Source of the DNA: Ascaphus truei
Taxonomy: Eukaryota > Chordata > Amphibia > Anura > Ascaphidae
Length of the DNA stretch: 64,000 bases
Direction: 5' to 3'
Assembly: GCA_036426205.1 (NCBI GenBank)
Contig: CM071568.1
Span: 233,620,330 to 233,684,329 of the forward strand
Part shown: positions 23,546-34,563 of the stretch, in pieces
Position numbering within the stretch: the stretch's first letter is position 1
Layout of the letters: each line of letters begins with the position of its first letter
Notes under the pieces: generated by a model
What the model saw: only the letters and a program-made list of their open reading frames with translations
Databases searched by the model: none
Told to the model about the DNA's origin: nothing
Translations under genes and position numbers: made by a program

Positions 23546-24105
23546 CGCTCTCCGTTTTTTCTTTCTTGTGTCGCATTGTGAGCTCCCCTAGGGGGGCTCA
23601 CTATACAGGAGATCGTGGAGTACTTCTGCTGACGGCTGCAAGAGATTTTCAGTCTATCACAGATACTGTATATGGGACAGCGTGAGCCCGGAATCCTTGT
23701 ACTTTGATTCTGGGTAATGACATGCAAATAAGCATAGTGTGTCACTCTTTACTTATCCATTTTCACATGGACCCCTGTATAGATTGTCATGACTAATAAC
23801 TCAGGACACATGCGTAAGCACTGGGTACATAATATGAAACCATTTTACTGATGTTACTAGCTTTTTATTTTACTGTGCGACTGTATTAATATATAACTAT
23901 ATTGCCAATGATCATTATTGTGATGCTGTTACCATTACATGCTGATAATCCGTTTTATTTCTTTTAAACATTTCTTGTAAATTTGTAAATACGTTGAGCA
24001 TGTTATTTAAGGTTAAACTGATTTGTCTCCCTTCTTTTTACAGTTATATATTTATGTAAAGTGCATTACAACAAAATGTTTATATACTGTACATAAGCAA
24101 GATTT

Positions 24106-24111
24106 AATAAA
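24106..24111 (+). promoter_or_regulatory. macc1: Candidate polyadenylation signal
   Basis: AATAAA followed by further A-rich and GT-rich text (AATAAAACATT at 24131; TGTTCTTTATCTG). It is the best placed of several hexamers downstream of the stop, but nothing here proves its use. Confidence 0.3.
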
Positions 24112-24134
24112 ACTGCTTTCACCAAAGAAATGAA

Positions 24135-24962
24135 TAAAACATTAAAGTAATTTTGAAATGTCTCCATTAAAGTGTTCTTTATCTGTTTTACTGTATGTGT
24201 ACTGGTTGCATGCAAGCCATGTGTTTTATTTCTTCCTACATCTGCAGTTTAAAAACTGCATCTTTAAGTACTGTATGGAGAAAGATTGTGGTGGCATGCC
24301 TGAGGCCTGTCAGTAAACATTACTGCTTGTGTCTGTTTTATAAGATTGTGTAAGATTTGTCAACCATAACCTTAATATGTCTGCATGAACCATCCTAATC
24401 TCTCATGGATTGCAGTGGTAGAAGAAGGTAAAAATAAATGGAAATGCCAGATATTTCTATACAGGATTGGACGTTCTTAGAAGCTTAATCCGTACAGTAA
24501 AATATGCATTGAAGGGGGATAAGTAAAAAGGTGGTACACAGTTAAAATATAAACATTCAGTTATTTGTATAGAGGCCAAGTGCCTTTATATAACATCAAT
24601 GAATAGAGAAGCTTTACAGCACACTATTGAAGGGCTAGATTCTGTTAACTCAGGAAAAATGGATATACTTAAAACAGGAAAATGTTATTTTCGCTGTGTT
24701 ACGGCCCTATTCCCGAAGATCCTTCGAAGAAAAATATTACAGCCTTATTTGACCCCCATATCAACTATGAACCTTCTCTTTTACCTGTGTTTGAGGGAGA
24801 ATGACCGCAGTGGGTCTGTCCATGCAGCAAAATGAAAAAAGCCTACTACTTTAAAAAGTGGGAAGGGGTGAGAGTAAACCCTGGGAGGAGGGGCTACTAA
24901 CCCTGCAAACATCCCAGCTGGCCCTCCCCTTTAGCATGCCAACCTGCAGCTTCAGAGCATGC
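24135..24962. other. Intergenic, no feature seen
   Basis: AT-rich; three TACTGTA/TACAGTA heptamers (near 24191, 24270 and 24497) and nothing coding. Confidence 0.5.
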
Positions 24963-24970
24963 TCCAACAC

Positions 24971-25564
24971 TAGTGATGTACCGAGTACCCGGAATTACCC
25001 GGTACCCGGCGTTACCCGCCAGGTTTTCAGCTACCCAGACATTACCCGGACCCAGCAACTGAGAAGTGGGGCCGGCGCCTGGTAATGTCAGGGTAGCTGA
25101 AAAATACATCATCACTTACCTGCTGTCAGTGACATTAGGCGAGGAAGACCCGTGAGGAAGACGGCAGCGACATCTTGCAAGGTCAGCAGAGGTCCTGTGG
25201 CGGTGGCAGCATCAGCAGTGTGTGTTCAGCCGGCGCGGGAGCTGCAGGACTCCATAGCAGTGTGAGCTGGGGCACCATGTGACCGAAGCAGGAGCAGAAG
25301 TGTTCCTATTGGACAGGTGGCTGTCGCGTGGTTCCCCAGCTCTCACTCCTATGGAGTCCTGCAGTTCCCGCGCCGGCTGAACACACACTGCACACATACT
25401 GCTGATGCTGCCACCACCACAGGACCTGACCTTCCTAGATGTCACCGCCATCTTCCTCCACCCCAGGTAAGTGCTAAACGGGTACCTGGCCGGGTAGATC
25501 ATTTAATTTTGGCCGGGTACCCGTTACCCGTTTTTTTTTTAAAGTAGGACCCGGTCCAACACTA
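24971..25564. mobile_element. Non-autonomous hAT element, 594 bp
   Basis: A perfect 8-bp target duplication TCCAACAC (24963-24970, 25565-25572) flanks it. Terminal inverted repeats: TAGTGATGTACCGAGT at the left and, reverse-complemented, TAGTGTTGGACCGGGT at the right. Subterminal ACCCGG/CCGGGT motifs recur many times, as expected for hAT transposase sites. The core (25190-25450) is an imperfect palindrome of about 250 bp (GGACTCCATAGCAGTGTGAG and its partner). No transposase. Confidence 0.85.
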
Positions 25565-25769
25565 TCCAACACATCTCTCTGAAATATGCTTCTATCCTGT
25601 GCCAAAGCAGGCTAATAGGGCTATAAACTGTTAAGAATATTAATAATAAAAAAATATACAAAACTATGACAATACACATTTTAATATACACAGTACAATG
25701 TGGTAATTAACCCCTTGAGTTCCACTGATACTGCTTGGGCTCTCTCAATGAGACAACCTACCTCATAAT

Positions 25770-25990
25770 TATAATAATAATTGTTTGTTCTTGTATAGCA
25801 CTGCTAGTATTACGTAGCACATTACAGACACATTTTGCAGACACAGTCCCTGCCCTGTGGAGCTTACAATCTATGTTTTTGGTGCCTGAGACACAGGGAG
25901 ATAAAGTGACTTGTCCAAGGTCACAAGGAGCCGACAACGCGAATTGAACCAGGTTCCCCTGCTTCAAACTGAGCCACTCCTTCAACCCCA
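25770..25990 (+). mobile_element. L2/MIR-type 3' module
   Basis: Contains GAGCTTACAATCTA and AAAGTGACTTGTCCAAGGTC, the conserved 3' phrase shared by L2 LINEs and MIR-like SINEs. No 5' pol III promoter is evident, so a LINE tail and a SINE body remain equally possible. Confidence 0.55.
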
Positions 25991-26383
25991 TCCATGTTGT
26001 GCTCCTCCTGGAACAATGACCCACCACAACAAAATATTCCAATACTGTTAAAAAATATTCTAATCTAAAGAAGAAAAAAATGGGGCAAAAAGTGTGACAA
26101 ACAAACTAAAAACCAAAATCAGATATGTTAATTTACCATGTGGTAACTGCTCATAACAATGAAAAATGAGAGGGCATGGGTACTGAGTTCACCTTGAAAC
26201 ATCAGATTTTATTTTTTTTTGCACTGTAAATGTGTACTTTTTTTGAACTGGTGTATACTGTTTCTTCTTCATCGATCTTAGGAACCTTGTGGAGTTCACT
26301 CCTTATATGCCTTTTAATATTCACGTTCACCTGTGTATATTTGCCTGACTTTCTGGTACCTAGTTGTTCTTTCTCCATGTTGT

Positions 26384-26432
26384 GTAATCAATCTATCTAA
26401 TTAATCTATCTATCTATCTATCTATCTATATA
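26384..26432. repeat. (ATCT)n microsatellite
   Basis: About ten ATCT units with one interruption, directly before the Penelope-type tail. Confidence 0.85.
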
Positions 26433-26439
26433 CATGTAG

Positions 26440-26702
26440 AGGTATCAGTACCGTGTTAGCCGAGCTTCAATAATCAAAAAATAAATAGATGATACCGTTC
26501 TGTGGCTAACGAAACACATCCACACCGGGGGAAGGACTAGCACAGATAACATTCCAAGAGACACTGTTTTTAAGTATACCTTTTGCTTGCTTCATTCATT
26601 GTAACATCACCGGAAGAAGAGATCAGTGTATCTCGAAAGCTCGCACAAATACAAGCATTTAGTTAGCCACAGAACGGTATCTTCTATTTATTTTTTGATT
26701 TT
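26440..26702 (+). mobile_element. Penelope-type tail with inverted ends
   Basis: AATCAAAAAATAAATAGATG near 26470 and its complement at about 26680-26700 form arms that also share GATACCGTTCTGTGGCTAAC. Between them is a hammerhead-like motif. There is no protein-coding part, so it is an end-only copy or a small ribozyme-bearing retroelement. Confidence 0.5.
26608..26640 (+). ncRNA. Hammerhead-like motif, one core change
   Basis: CGGAAGA, then stem II GAGAU/AUCUC with loop CAGUGU, then GAAAGC. The core should read CUGANGA; U4 is G here. The related tail at 10748 has the same stem and loop. Confidence 0.4.
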
Positions 26703-27599
26703 ATATATAGAATATGAGAGAGAATATAAGAGTATATAATTAATAGCTTATGCAACATATATATATATATATATATATAGATATATATAGAATAGAATAT
26801 AATAGTGATACATACACACACACATACACACACCTTGGAGCAAAGCATTAAAATAAAGACTTTAAAAAAAAAGTTAACAATTATTTTTTTCTAAATCTAA
26901 AATGAAAATCATGGAAGTCATATCAGCTTCTAAGTAAGTGGCAAAAATGATTAGAGTAAGAGCCTAGACCAAAATCCTTAGTTTACATGATCACAATTAT
27001 ATAGCCAAGTGGTTGGTGCTTATGAGTCTAAAACTCTGTTTACAAAACAGTGTAAAGGGGACATCACAATGCTTTGTCTCCAAACATGTCAGAGCATGAG
27101 ATATAGTTTGCATATTTGAAACATGAAAAAGCATTGAAACATCTGTAGTGCAACGTTGTTTTAAAAGCACATTCTACCTAAGAGGATAACACAATACAAT
27201 GACTCCTCATTCTAAATGTTGTCCTCCGATAAACTCAAGGATAGAATTAGGAGAGATTTACTAAGCTTATAGCTGTGGTTGTGTGTAGACTGCTTTTGAC
27301 TTGAATCACATTGTGATTTAAACTTTATCAGAATTTAAGATAATCTCCGCATTGTAAAGACCAACACAAAGAAGGAAAGTACCTGTGAGTTGTATAAAAA
27401 TGGCCTATGAAAGGACAAATGCTATACGAAAACTGTAAAATGAACTTGTTTGATGTTAGGTTGTATAAGGGGAGGTAATGCCAGCAGAAAAAGAGAGCAA
27501 GTGATGTCATATCGCAGATCGTTAGTGAAGCATCGCCTGGAGATACCCACATCTCCAAAAGGACATTGGCAGTGTTGAGATTGTTTGTGTATGTATTTA
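26703..27599. other. Intergenic, AT-rich
   Basis: Contains an (AT)n run at about 26757-26778 and an ACAC-rich run at 26812-26832. No gene seen. Confidence 0.5.
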
Positions 27600-29035
27600 T
27601 TTATAAAATGTTTTACCAAGAAGTAATACATTGAGAGTTACCTCTCGTTTTCAAGTATGTCCTGGGCATAGAGTTATGATGACAAATAGTACATGGTTAC
27701 AAATACATACATACATAAGTGAACAGGGTATATATTATATACAAGACAATGCATGAACAGTTAGAGATAATCTATATTATAGGCTTATGTAACAGTTACA
27801 GACCAGATTAAAATGTGAGACAGCCTTAGTTTTGAAAGAACTTAGACTGGTGGTGGCTGTGAGTGTCTCCGGTAGATTGTTCCAGTGTTGAGGTGCACGG
27901 TAAGTGAAGGAGGAGCGGCCGGATACTTTGCTGAACCTTGGGACCTTGAACAATCTTTTGGAGTCCGATCTCAGATGATAAGTGCTGCATGTGGTAGGTG
28001 TGAGGAGCTTGTGCAGATAGATGGGTAGCTTGCCCAGAAAGAATTTGAAGGCAAGACAGGAAAGATGAACTTTGCACCTAGACTCAATTGATGACCAATC
28101 TGGTTCTTTAAGCATTTCACAGTGATGTGTGTTGTAGTTGCATTGGAGAACACAATGGCATATTGAATTGTAGAGGGTATCAAGTTTGCTAAGGTGGGTT
28201 TGGGGTGCCGAGCCGTGTACTATGTCTCCATAGTCGATAATTGGCATCTGCTGTGCGATACACTTTCTGACCAGCAGACATAGGTAGGATTTGTTCCTGT
28301 AAAGTACACCTAGTTTTTCAAAAGTTTTGGATGACAGGTTATCAATGTTCATCCCAAATGTTAAATGGGAGTTAAACCATATGCCCAAGTATTTAAAACT
28401 AGTAACAGGAGTTAGGGTGGTTTTCGCGTTGGTTCTGATCTGGAGCTCAGTCATTGAAAGCTTTAAAAATTTAGCCTTGGTCCCAGATACCATTTTTACA
28501 GTTTTGTCAATGTTTAAAAACAGTTTGTTATTGGAAATTAATTTTTTAAGTCTCAAAAGTCAGATTGAAGTATGTGTTCAAGGGTGGAGAGGCTAGGGCT
28601 GTGTGCATACAGGATTGTGTCATCTGTATACATGTGTATTGAAGCTCCCTTTCAAGCTGTAGGAAGGTCATTGATGAACACTGAGAAAAGTAGGGGCCCC
28701 AGAACAGAGCCTTGCAGGACACCACAGGTGATATTCAAGGGGTTGGAGTTAGAACCTGAGAGATGCACATTTTGGGATCTATCTGATAGGTAGGAATGAA
28801 ACCAGTTTAAAGGATGCTTCCCTATTCCAGGGCACTGGAGTTTGTTAAGCAAGATAACATGATCAACAGTATCAAAAGCCTTTGCAAAATCTAGGAATAT
28901 TGCACCAGTGAGTTTTCCCAGTTCCATTCCTCACTGGATTTCATTGCAAACTTTTAGCAGGGTAATTACCTTGGAGTATTTGGGATGAAAGCCAGATTGG
29001 AATTGGCAGATTTCAACATGCACACTATTGAAGAG
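27600..29035 (-). mobile_element. CR1/L2-group LINE, 5'-truncated
   Basis: Minus-strand reverse-transcriptase pieces: QSGFHPKYS (about 28990), FLDFAKAFDTVDH and [20 protein letters not shown] (28927-28652), then a 259-codon C-terminal part (28556-27777) with SFKYLGIWFNSHLTF and HWNNLPETL. The YADD block between the two open stretches is lost to a deletion or frameshift. The 3' tail TATTACTTCTTGGTAAAACA then TTTATAAATAAA is the usual end of this family. Inactive. Confidence 0.75.
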
Positions 29036-30814
29036 ATAATGGACATGGGGTTAGTAGGCACAGGATATGTGAAAAAAGTCCTTCTATAAAGAATATTGGT
29101 GGGCAAAAATACAGTAAAAGAAGAAGCATTCTATGGATATACAATGGCACCCTGAGTGGTTCATGAGAAAAACATGTAGTGCCTGACTCCATCATGTATA
29201 CTTTAAAAGGAGGTTCTGCACAAATGCCCCATATATACAATGTACCATATTTTAATAAGCCTGTTGGTGCCTACTATACCAAAGGCACGAAGATCCGCAT
29301 TACTAAAAGGCATTATTAACAGGAATAACCCCCATAATTCATCTCACGTGAATATGGTTAACTGGAGGAATGTATTCATACCTAGGGGTATCATAGCAGC
29401 TTGTGGGAGGTTTTAGCCCCTCCCTTCAAGATATATAGTCTCAAAGTATGATCCCTGCAAATTCACTTTCCACTTCACAAGTAGCGAGTGTCTTAAGACT
29501 TGCCAATACAGTATGTGAGTATATTTACTGGTATATATCAGTTTTTAACTGCACTACTGTAAGTCACAGTAACATATGCTTTGTTTACTAACCCCTTCAG
29601 GGTATATTTCACATATTTCACATAATTCACTAGAATGTGTATGCATTTACCATGGGGACCTGCTATTGAGGCTTACCTTGACGTTGGTTAGCAGGCTTGT
29701 CATGATTTGATCAAAAGATGCAACCAAAAGTCTCGTTTGTCACACAGACTTAGGTTTCATTATGTATATTTTTCACCATATATTGTTAGCATAATGGGAG
29801 AAGAGCAGGGATTCACTTTCTGTTTCTCACATATGTATGGCCAATTTTGCCGCCAGCAGCAAGCTCCCTACACGGAGAAGTATAGTGAATATATATTTGT
29901 TTTACATTTTTTTTAAAATAGGTTTGAATCAGGTTGTCTACGGAGCTGAACCCCATTAATTTCAGCTCTGGGGACCCCCTGATTCCCGAGATTATTATAG
30001 CTGTAAGTGCTGCCGGTATCTCTCTGCCTGTTTAAATGTCCCGGTCATGGCTTCCTATTAGCACACATGACTAGGACATTTAAAAAGCAGAGAGATCCCA
30101 GCACCCATACGGAGGTAAGTATATCAGGAGACAGTTGGTTCCTAGTGGTTTAATGTGGTTCAGCTCCAGAGACCCCCTGCTTCAAAACCGATTTTTAAAA
30201 AAATGTCGGGGAAAGATTGAAGCCACCATTATGGATTTGATTTTATGGGACTGATCCGCGGATATCCCTGGGCCAAAGGAACTGGCCGATCCAAAGTGGA
30301 TTCAAACCACCACAAAGATCAACTCCAGCTACACATTCAATATTATTAGCTCCAGATCTATAACACAGTGCTTTGCATGGTAATAATTAGTGGAGGAATA
30401 GAATTTTATTATGCTATACCTCCGAAATGCATCTGAAGATGCTGTTTGTTCTTTATTATGACTACACACATTTATTTTAGATCTCTGAAGTATCTTGTAT
30501 GCCTTTTTACTGCTTTTTCTACCTTGTTTCAGAAACAAATGATGAGTATTGATTTTCATCTGTATTATTTATTGATGCCCAAAGAAATGCATTTTGCCAA
30601 GCGACGAGTGCTGAATAAATGGAAACATCTTGTGCTATCTTATTGTTTTGCTACAGTGTAATCTACTGTATGTTATGTCACAGAAATAGATGTTTATCTT
30701 ACAAGAAAAATTAAATGTTGTATTGTAGTCTAAAGAACTTTTGTATATTGCTTAAATGTGCCAACATTGCATACTCAAGGGAACCAACCAATTCAAGGAA
30801 GACAATTTCTTATA
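29036..30814. other. Intergenic with a MITE fragment
   Basis: Bases about 30235-30320 carry ATGGGYGAA-family text (CTGATCCGCGGATATCC, AAAGGAACTGGCCGATCC). The rest shows no gene. Three TACTGTA/TACAGTA heptamers lie near 29110, 29511 and 29561. Confidence 0.45.
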
Positions 30815-31125
30815 CAAATGCAGCCACGAGTATTAGAACACTTGTACCTGGGACATTCTGGGAGATTCTGGGGCAGTCTCACAGTAAATGCCTCAACATT
30901 TCTGTGAGATTCTTAAGGGCCCATAGGATTAACACAGCGGGGGCTCCCTGCAGTCCCATTCAAACTGAATGGGACTGCAGGGACCGCTGCTATGTTCATC
31001 CGATGGGCCATTAAGAATCTCACAGAAATGTTGAGGCAATGTTGCAGCAATGTTGAGGTATTTACTGTGAGACTGCCCCAGAAATTAAAAGGCAAGAGTT
31101 CTAATACTGGTGGCTGCATCGAAGG
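30815..31125. mobile_element. Long hairpin MITE
   Basis: Ends AATGCAGCCACGAGTATTAG and, reverse-complemented, GATGCAGCCACCAGTATTAG. Almost the whole 310 bp folds on itself, including GACTGCAGGGACC opposite GGCTCCCTGCAGTCC. The central part is shared with the elements at 11821 and 49956, but these ends differ, so it is a related subfamily. The target duplication is unclear. Confidence 0.6.
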
Positions 31126-31929
31126 CAACATTAACCATCCATTGTATTTTGTACTGTTGTAGAGCCCTACAAAATCGCTAATACAAAAACTTCCTGTTAT
31201 AACATGATGATTTTATGGAATTATTTTAAGATGTATCACAAGTTAAGCAATGCTTATATATTTTCACAAAATAGCTGTGGGGCAGACCAGTTTAAACAGA
31301 TAAAGTTTCAATTTAAAAATCCAACAGAGGAATGGAGTGTGTGGTTGTTCTAAACTTAGGTGCCAGATGCAAGGCCTGCTGCTATATCTTTGTCTCTGAA
31401 GTTTCAGGGGCAAAGATTGACCACTGAAAAATGCTACTGAATAAAATCTTACTTTGGGACTTAAATGGCTTCTCCATCTCTCCACTAGTCTTTCTTCTCC
31501 ACCATTCATGGTTTGTATCCCCACCTGCCTTTCTGAGTTAAAGGCTGAGTTTATTGTGGCCTAGTGCTTGCTGATGTGCGCTGAGGCGCGCTGAGCATAT
31601 ATTCAGAGACCCATTATATGTTATGGTGCCATTCTGAGTGAAAGCTTCCGCTTACTTGCTCAGGCTTGCTGAACCTCGCTCAGCTTCCAGCTACAGGCAA
31701 ATCTGTGTTTCTGTGCTTGCTGGAGAGGAGGTGCGGTCACGTGACCGCACAGCCTCCAATCAGAGCGCAGCACAGAAATTATCTTACACCCGAGAGTGGC
31801 CATTGTTCCCTCTGCTCCTCGTTCCCTCCGCTTCCCGTTCCATCCGCGGTCGCACTAATTAAAAAAATTAAAAAACAAAAAAAGGCCGCTGCGCACCCGA
31901 TCAGGAGGAGGGGGGAGGATGGAGGTGCC

Positions 31930-32300
31930 CCCCTACTGCTCCTGTTCCCGTGGCTGCCTGCCTGCCCAGGGCGGGTGATGGAGGAGGGGGGGGAAGCGGG
32001 TAAACAGTATGTCCCCCCTCTGCCCCGATTCCCGTGGCTGCCTGCCTGCCTGGGGCGGTGATGGAGGGTGGGGGGTTGTGGCCGCCAGGGGGGGGGGGGT
32101 CCCAGAGCATTGGTGGGAGCGGGCTCATTGTCCCTCTTCAGCCCCGATTCCCATGGCTGCCTGCTCGGGGCAGGTGATGGAGGGGGTTTGCGGCTGCCGG
32201 GGGTGGGTCCCGGAGCATTGGTGGGAGCGGGCTCATTGTCCCCCTTCAGCCCCGATCCCTGTGGCTGCCTGCCCGGGGCGGGTGATGGAGGGGGTGTGTG
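31930..32300. repeat. GC-rich minisatellite
   Basis: About four diverged units of roughly 100-110 bp, each with CCCCGATTCCCGTGGCTGCC, GGGCGGGTGATGGAGG and GGGAGCGGGCTCATTGTCCC. Proline-rich frames through it are artefacts. Confidence 0.75.
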
Positions 32301-32404
32301 CGGCCACCAGAGCAGTGGTGGGAGTGGGGTGGTGTGTGGTCGGCACCTGGGGCGGGCGATGGAGGCGAGGAGCCGGCCGCTCTTCTCTCTTCCCCCCCCC
32401 CCCA

Positions 32405-32690
32405 CTTTGTGTGTGTGTGAAAGAGAGAGTGAGTGTGTGAGTGTGTGTATGGGAGATGTGTGTGTGTGTGTGTGTGCTGGTGCAGTGTGTGCAGTGTGCT
32501 GTGTGTGTGCAATGTGCTGGTGCTCTGTGTGCTATGAGTGTGTGTAGTGAGTGTGTGCAGTGTTCTGTGTGTGCAGTGTATGCAGTGAGTGTGTGCAGTG
32601 TGCTGTGAGAGTGCTGTGTGCTGGTGCTGTGAGTGTGTGTAGTGAGTGTGTGCAGTGGGCTGTGTGTGTGTGTGTGCAGTGTACAATTTT
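32405..32690. repeat. GT-rich simple repeat
   Basis: Degenerate (GT)n with GTGTGCAGTGTGCTG-type higher-order units, ending in an A/T-rich tract at 32688-32715. Confidence 0.85.
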
Positions 32691-32715
32691 TTTTTAATTA
32701 TTATTTTTTTTAAAT

Positions 32716-32942
32716 TTGCAACACTAACTGACAGTGCTGTGCCCTTTATACCTCAGGGGGCAGGCGCATCTCTGATGTCACTATCCAGGGACTCAGAGCA
32801 TACAGCCACTCCCTTCCTTACACAGGGCACCACACCAGGGTGTGAGGGAAAACCTCCATAACTACTGTTGGCAGGCCTGTACTTACCAGGACTTACTGCC
32901 AACAGGGAAGATGTATGCAGTCATTATTATGCATGGCTACAT
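32716..32942 (-). mobile_element. Truncated 3' LTR (U3 only)
   Basis: Matches 38808-39029 closely. On the minus strand it begins TGTAGCCATGCATAATAATG directly after a polypurine tract (CCAGGGGGAGTA). It contains GAGGTATAAAGGGC as a TATA box and stops about 25 bases after it. Beyond lies an A/T-rich tract. So only U3 is present; R and U5 are missing. Confidence 0.7.
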
Positions 32943-34563
32943 ACTCCCCCTGGTTAATACCCACCGTCCCGGCTGGGACCTAAATTTGGTGTACCTTGCG
33001 CCAGAACACACAAATAACATGGCAAACATTATCACATTGTCATAATAATGTAAACACATCTCACTCACTGACCAGCAGGGAGCGCTAAAGAAACAGCAGA
33101 CCACTATATTCTGGGACTCACTGATAATGTCGAGGGTCTGGCTTCTTCACCTCCCGCCCCGCGGCATCATGCACAGTCACACTGTATTCCCGTGGTAACC
33201 CTCGCTCATTGCAATATACCACTTTGTGCATGTACACACTGCGTCCTATCTTCCAGACCCGCATAAGTTGAGACACCCTCTGCTCGGCCTGCATTCCTTT
33301 AATGGCTCCCCCTTTATCTACGATATAGTGCTGAATATCGTTTTTAAGCCACCTCTCTCTATTCTCCTCTATTTCTCTCATTAGAGGTTCCGGGACATAG
33401 GGATATTCAAGCCCATGTGACCTTCTGTATCGAGCCACAATAACCCGTTCAGCTCGGCAAGTCCTGGTCAACCTACTTTTGCCAGCCACTCCGGGCAGCA
33501 CCCAGGATAGGGGCTCATCAGCCTCTACCGGGTCATCCAACCCCTCGGACCCCCGTGGAGTAATAAGGCCTGCCTGGATGCGGTCCCACCTTACCCTTAG
33601 GGCCCTAAGGTATGCCTCGTCATCAAAGTCCCCGGCAGCCCACCAGTGATCAACCACCCCCTCCCTCTCTAGGATAAATCGGGTGCGGTCGAACCAGGCT
33701 ACATACCCCTCGTACAACGGGGCCCACCACCTAGTCTCCTTCCGTTCTTCGGAGCTAGGTTCTATAGACTCCTCTATTGACTCCTCATCAGGCCCACCTG
33801 AAGATACCCCGGACGTACCCTCAGATCGCCCCACTTGGCTCTTACTCTGTGACCAGTGTCCGCCCTCCAAACTCAGCGCACTATAACTCTCGCTGACCAT
33901 CGACCCACGTCGAGAAATCCTCCCTCCACCCTCCGATCCATCATCGGACGTTCCCCAGTCCAGGCTTCCAGTCCGTTCTTGGATAGGACCCCGGGAATCC
34001 CATGACGCCCCCAAACTAGAAGTGGACCCGAATGACGGAGTGACGGGGACTGGGGCTTTAACTATGGCCTTGGGGCTAATTTTGGGAGTGGACGGGGTTC
34101 AGGGACGGGACCGAACAGTATGTATTGACAGGGTTACGACCTGCTCTCCAGCAATACCTGCCTTGAGTTCGCCACAAAGTCCTTTCTTGACTCCAGCAGC
34201 TGGGCTTCTTGCTCCCCGGCTCGAACGCCCGCTCCCCCGGGTAGTAGGGGATCGACTTCCGCTGCTCGACCGCAGAGGCGCTAGCACCTCCCACTCGATG
34301 CCGCTCTGGTCATCCGGAATCTCCTCCGCGCACGCACGTGCTTCGACGCCATCTTGGGTTGAATCCCCAATCGGGATCTCTTCCTCCACGAGGACATCTG
34401 GCAACGCCCGTCTGCTGCGCGATCCGGTCTGGCTCTGGACTCGCTCTTCCTTCTCCTCCACCCCCTTATTCTGCGATAGGCACGGTGTCGTCTTATTACC
34501 TCGCAGGGTCGGGGTGGATCGACCTCCTTCCGATCCACTAGTCACCACGGCAGTGGGACTCCG
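32824..34563 (-). repeat. LTR-element internal duplication, unit A
   Basis: About 1,740 bp nearly identical to unit B (34564-36313), in direct orientation. It holds the C-terminal part of the gag-position ORF (stop at 33118), about 175 bp of 3' non-coding DNA, a polypurine tract and the first about 118 bp of the LTR. At 34563/34564 gag sequence jumps into LTR sequence, marking the recombination joint. Confidence 0.85.
33118..34014 (-). pseudogene. Gag-position ORF, C-terminal copy A
   Basis: 298 open codons ending PDPRHYQ. The frame is open across the site (33640) where copy B has lost a base. A premature stop near 34099 separates it from the upstream open stretch (34599-34099). The sequence has a Ser/Glu-rich linker (EESIEESIEPSSEE) and a Trp/Arg-rich region (WWAPLYEGYVAWFDRTRF). 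I recognise no reverse-transcriptase, protease or integrase motif. The position between the presumed PBS and polypurine tract is what suggests Gag; the fold is unknown. Confidence 0.5.

Larger units (their letters stand above)
20849..24130 (+). other. macc1: Probable macc1 3' UTR
   Basis: No coding sequence. If the transcript ends at the AATAAA at 24106, the 3' UTR is about 3.3 kb. Several earlier AATAAA hexamers (for example near 22513 and 23156) are possible alternatives. A fold-back element at 23206-23545 lies within it. The extent is inference only. Confidence 0.35.

Noticed and set aside
31779..32405. A 208-codon proline-rich minus-strand frame
   Set aside because: It follows the GC-rich minisatellite units and ends at the GT repeat; repeat translation, not a gene.
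32246..32686. His/Thr-rich frame of 146 codons
   Set aside because: It is a translation of the GT-rich simple repeat.
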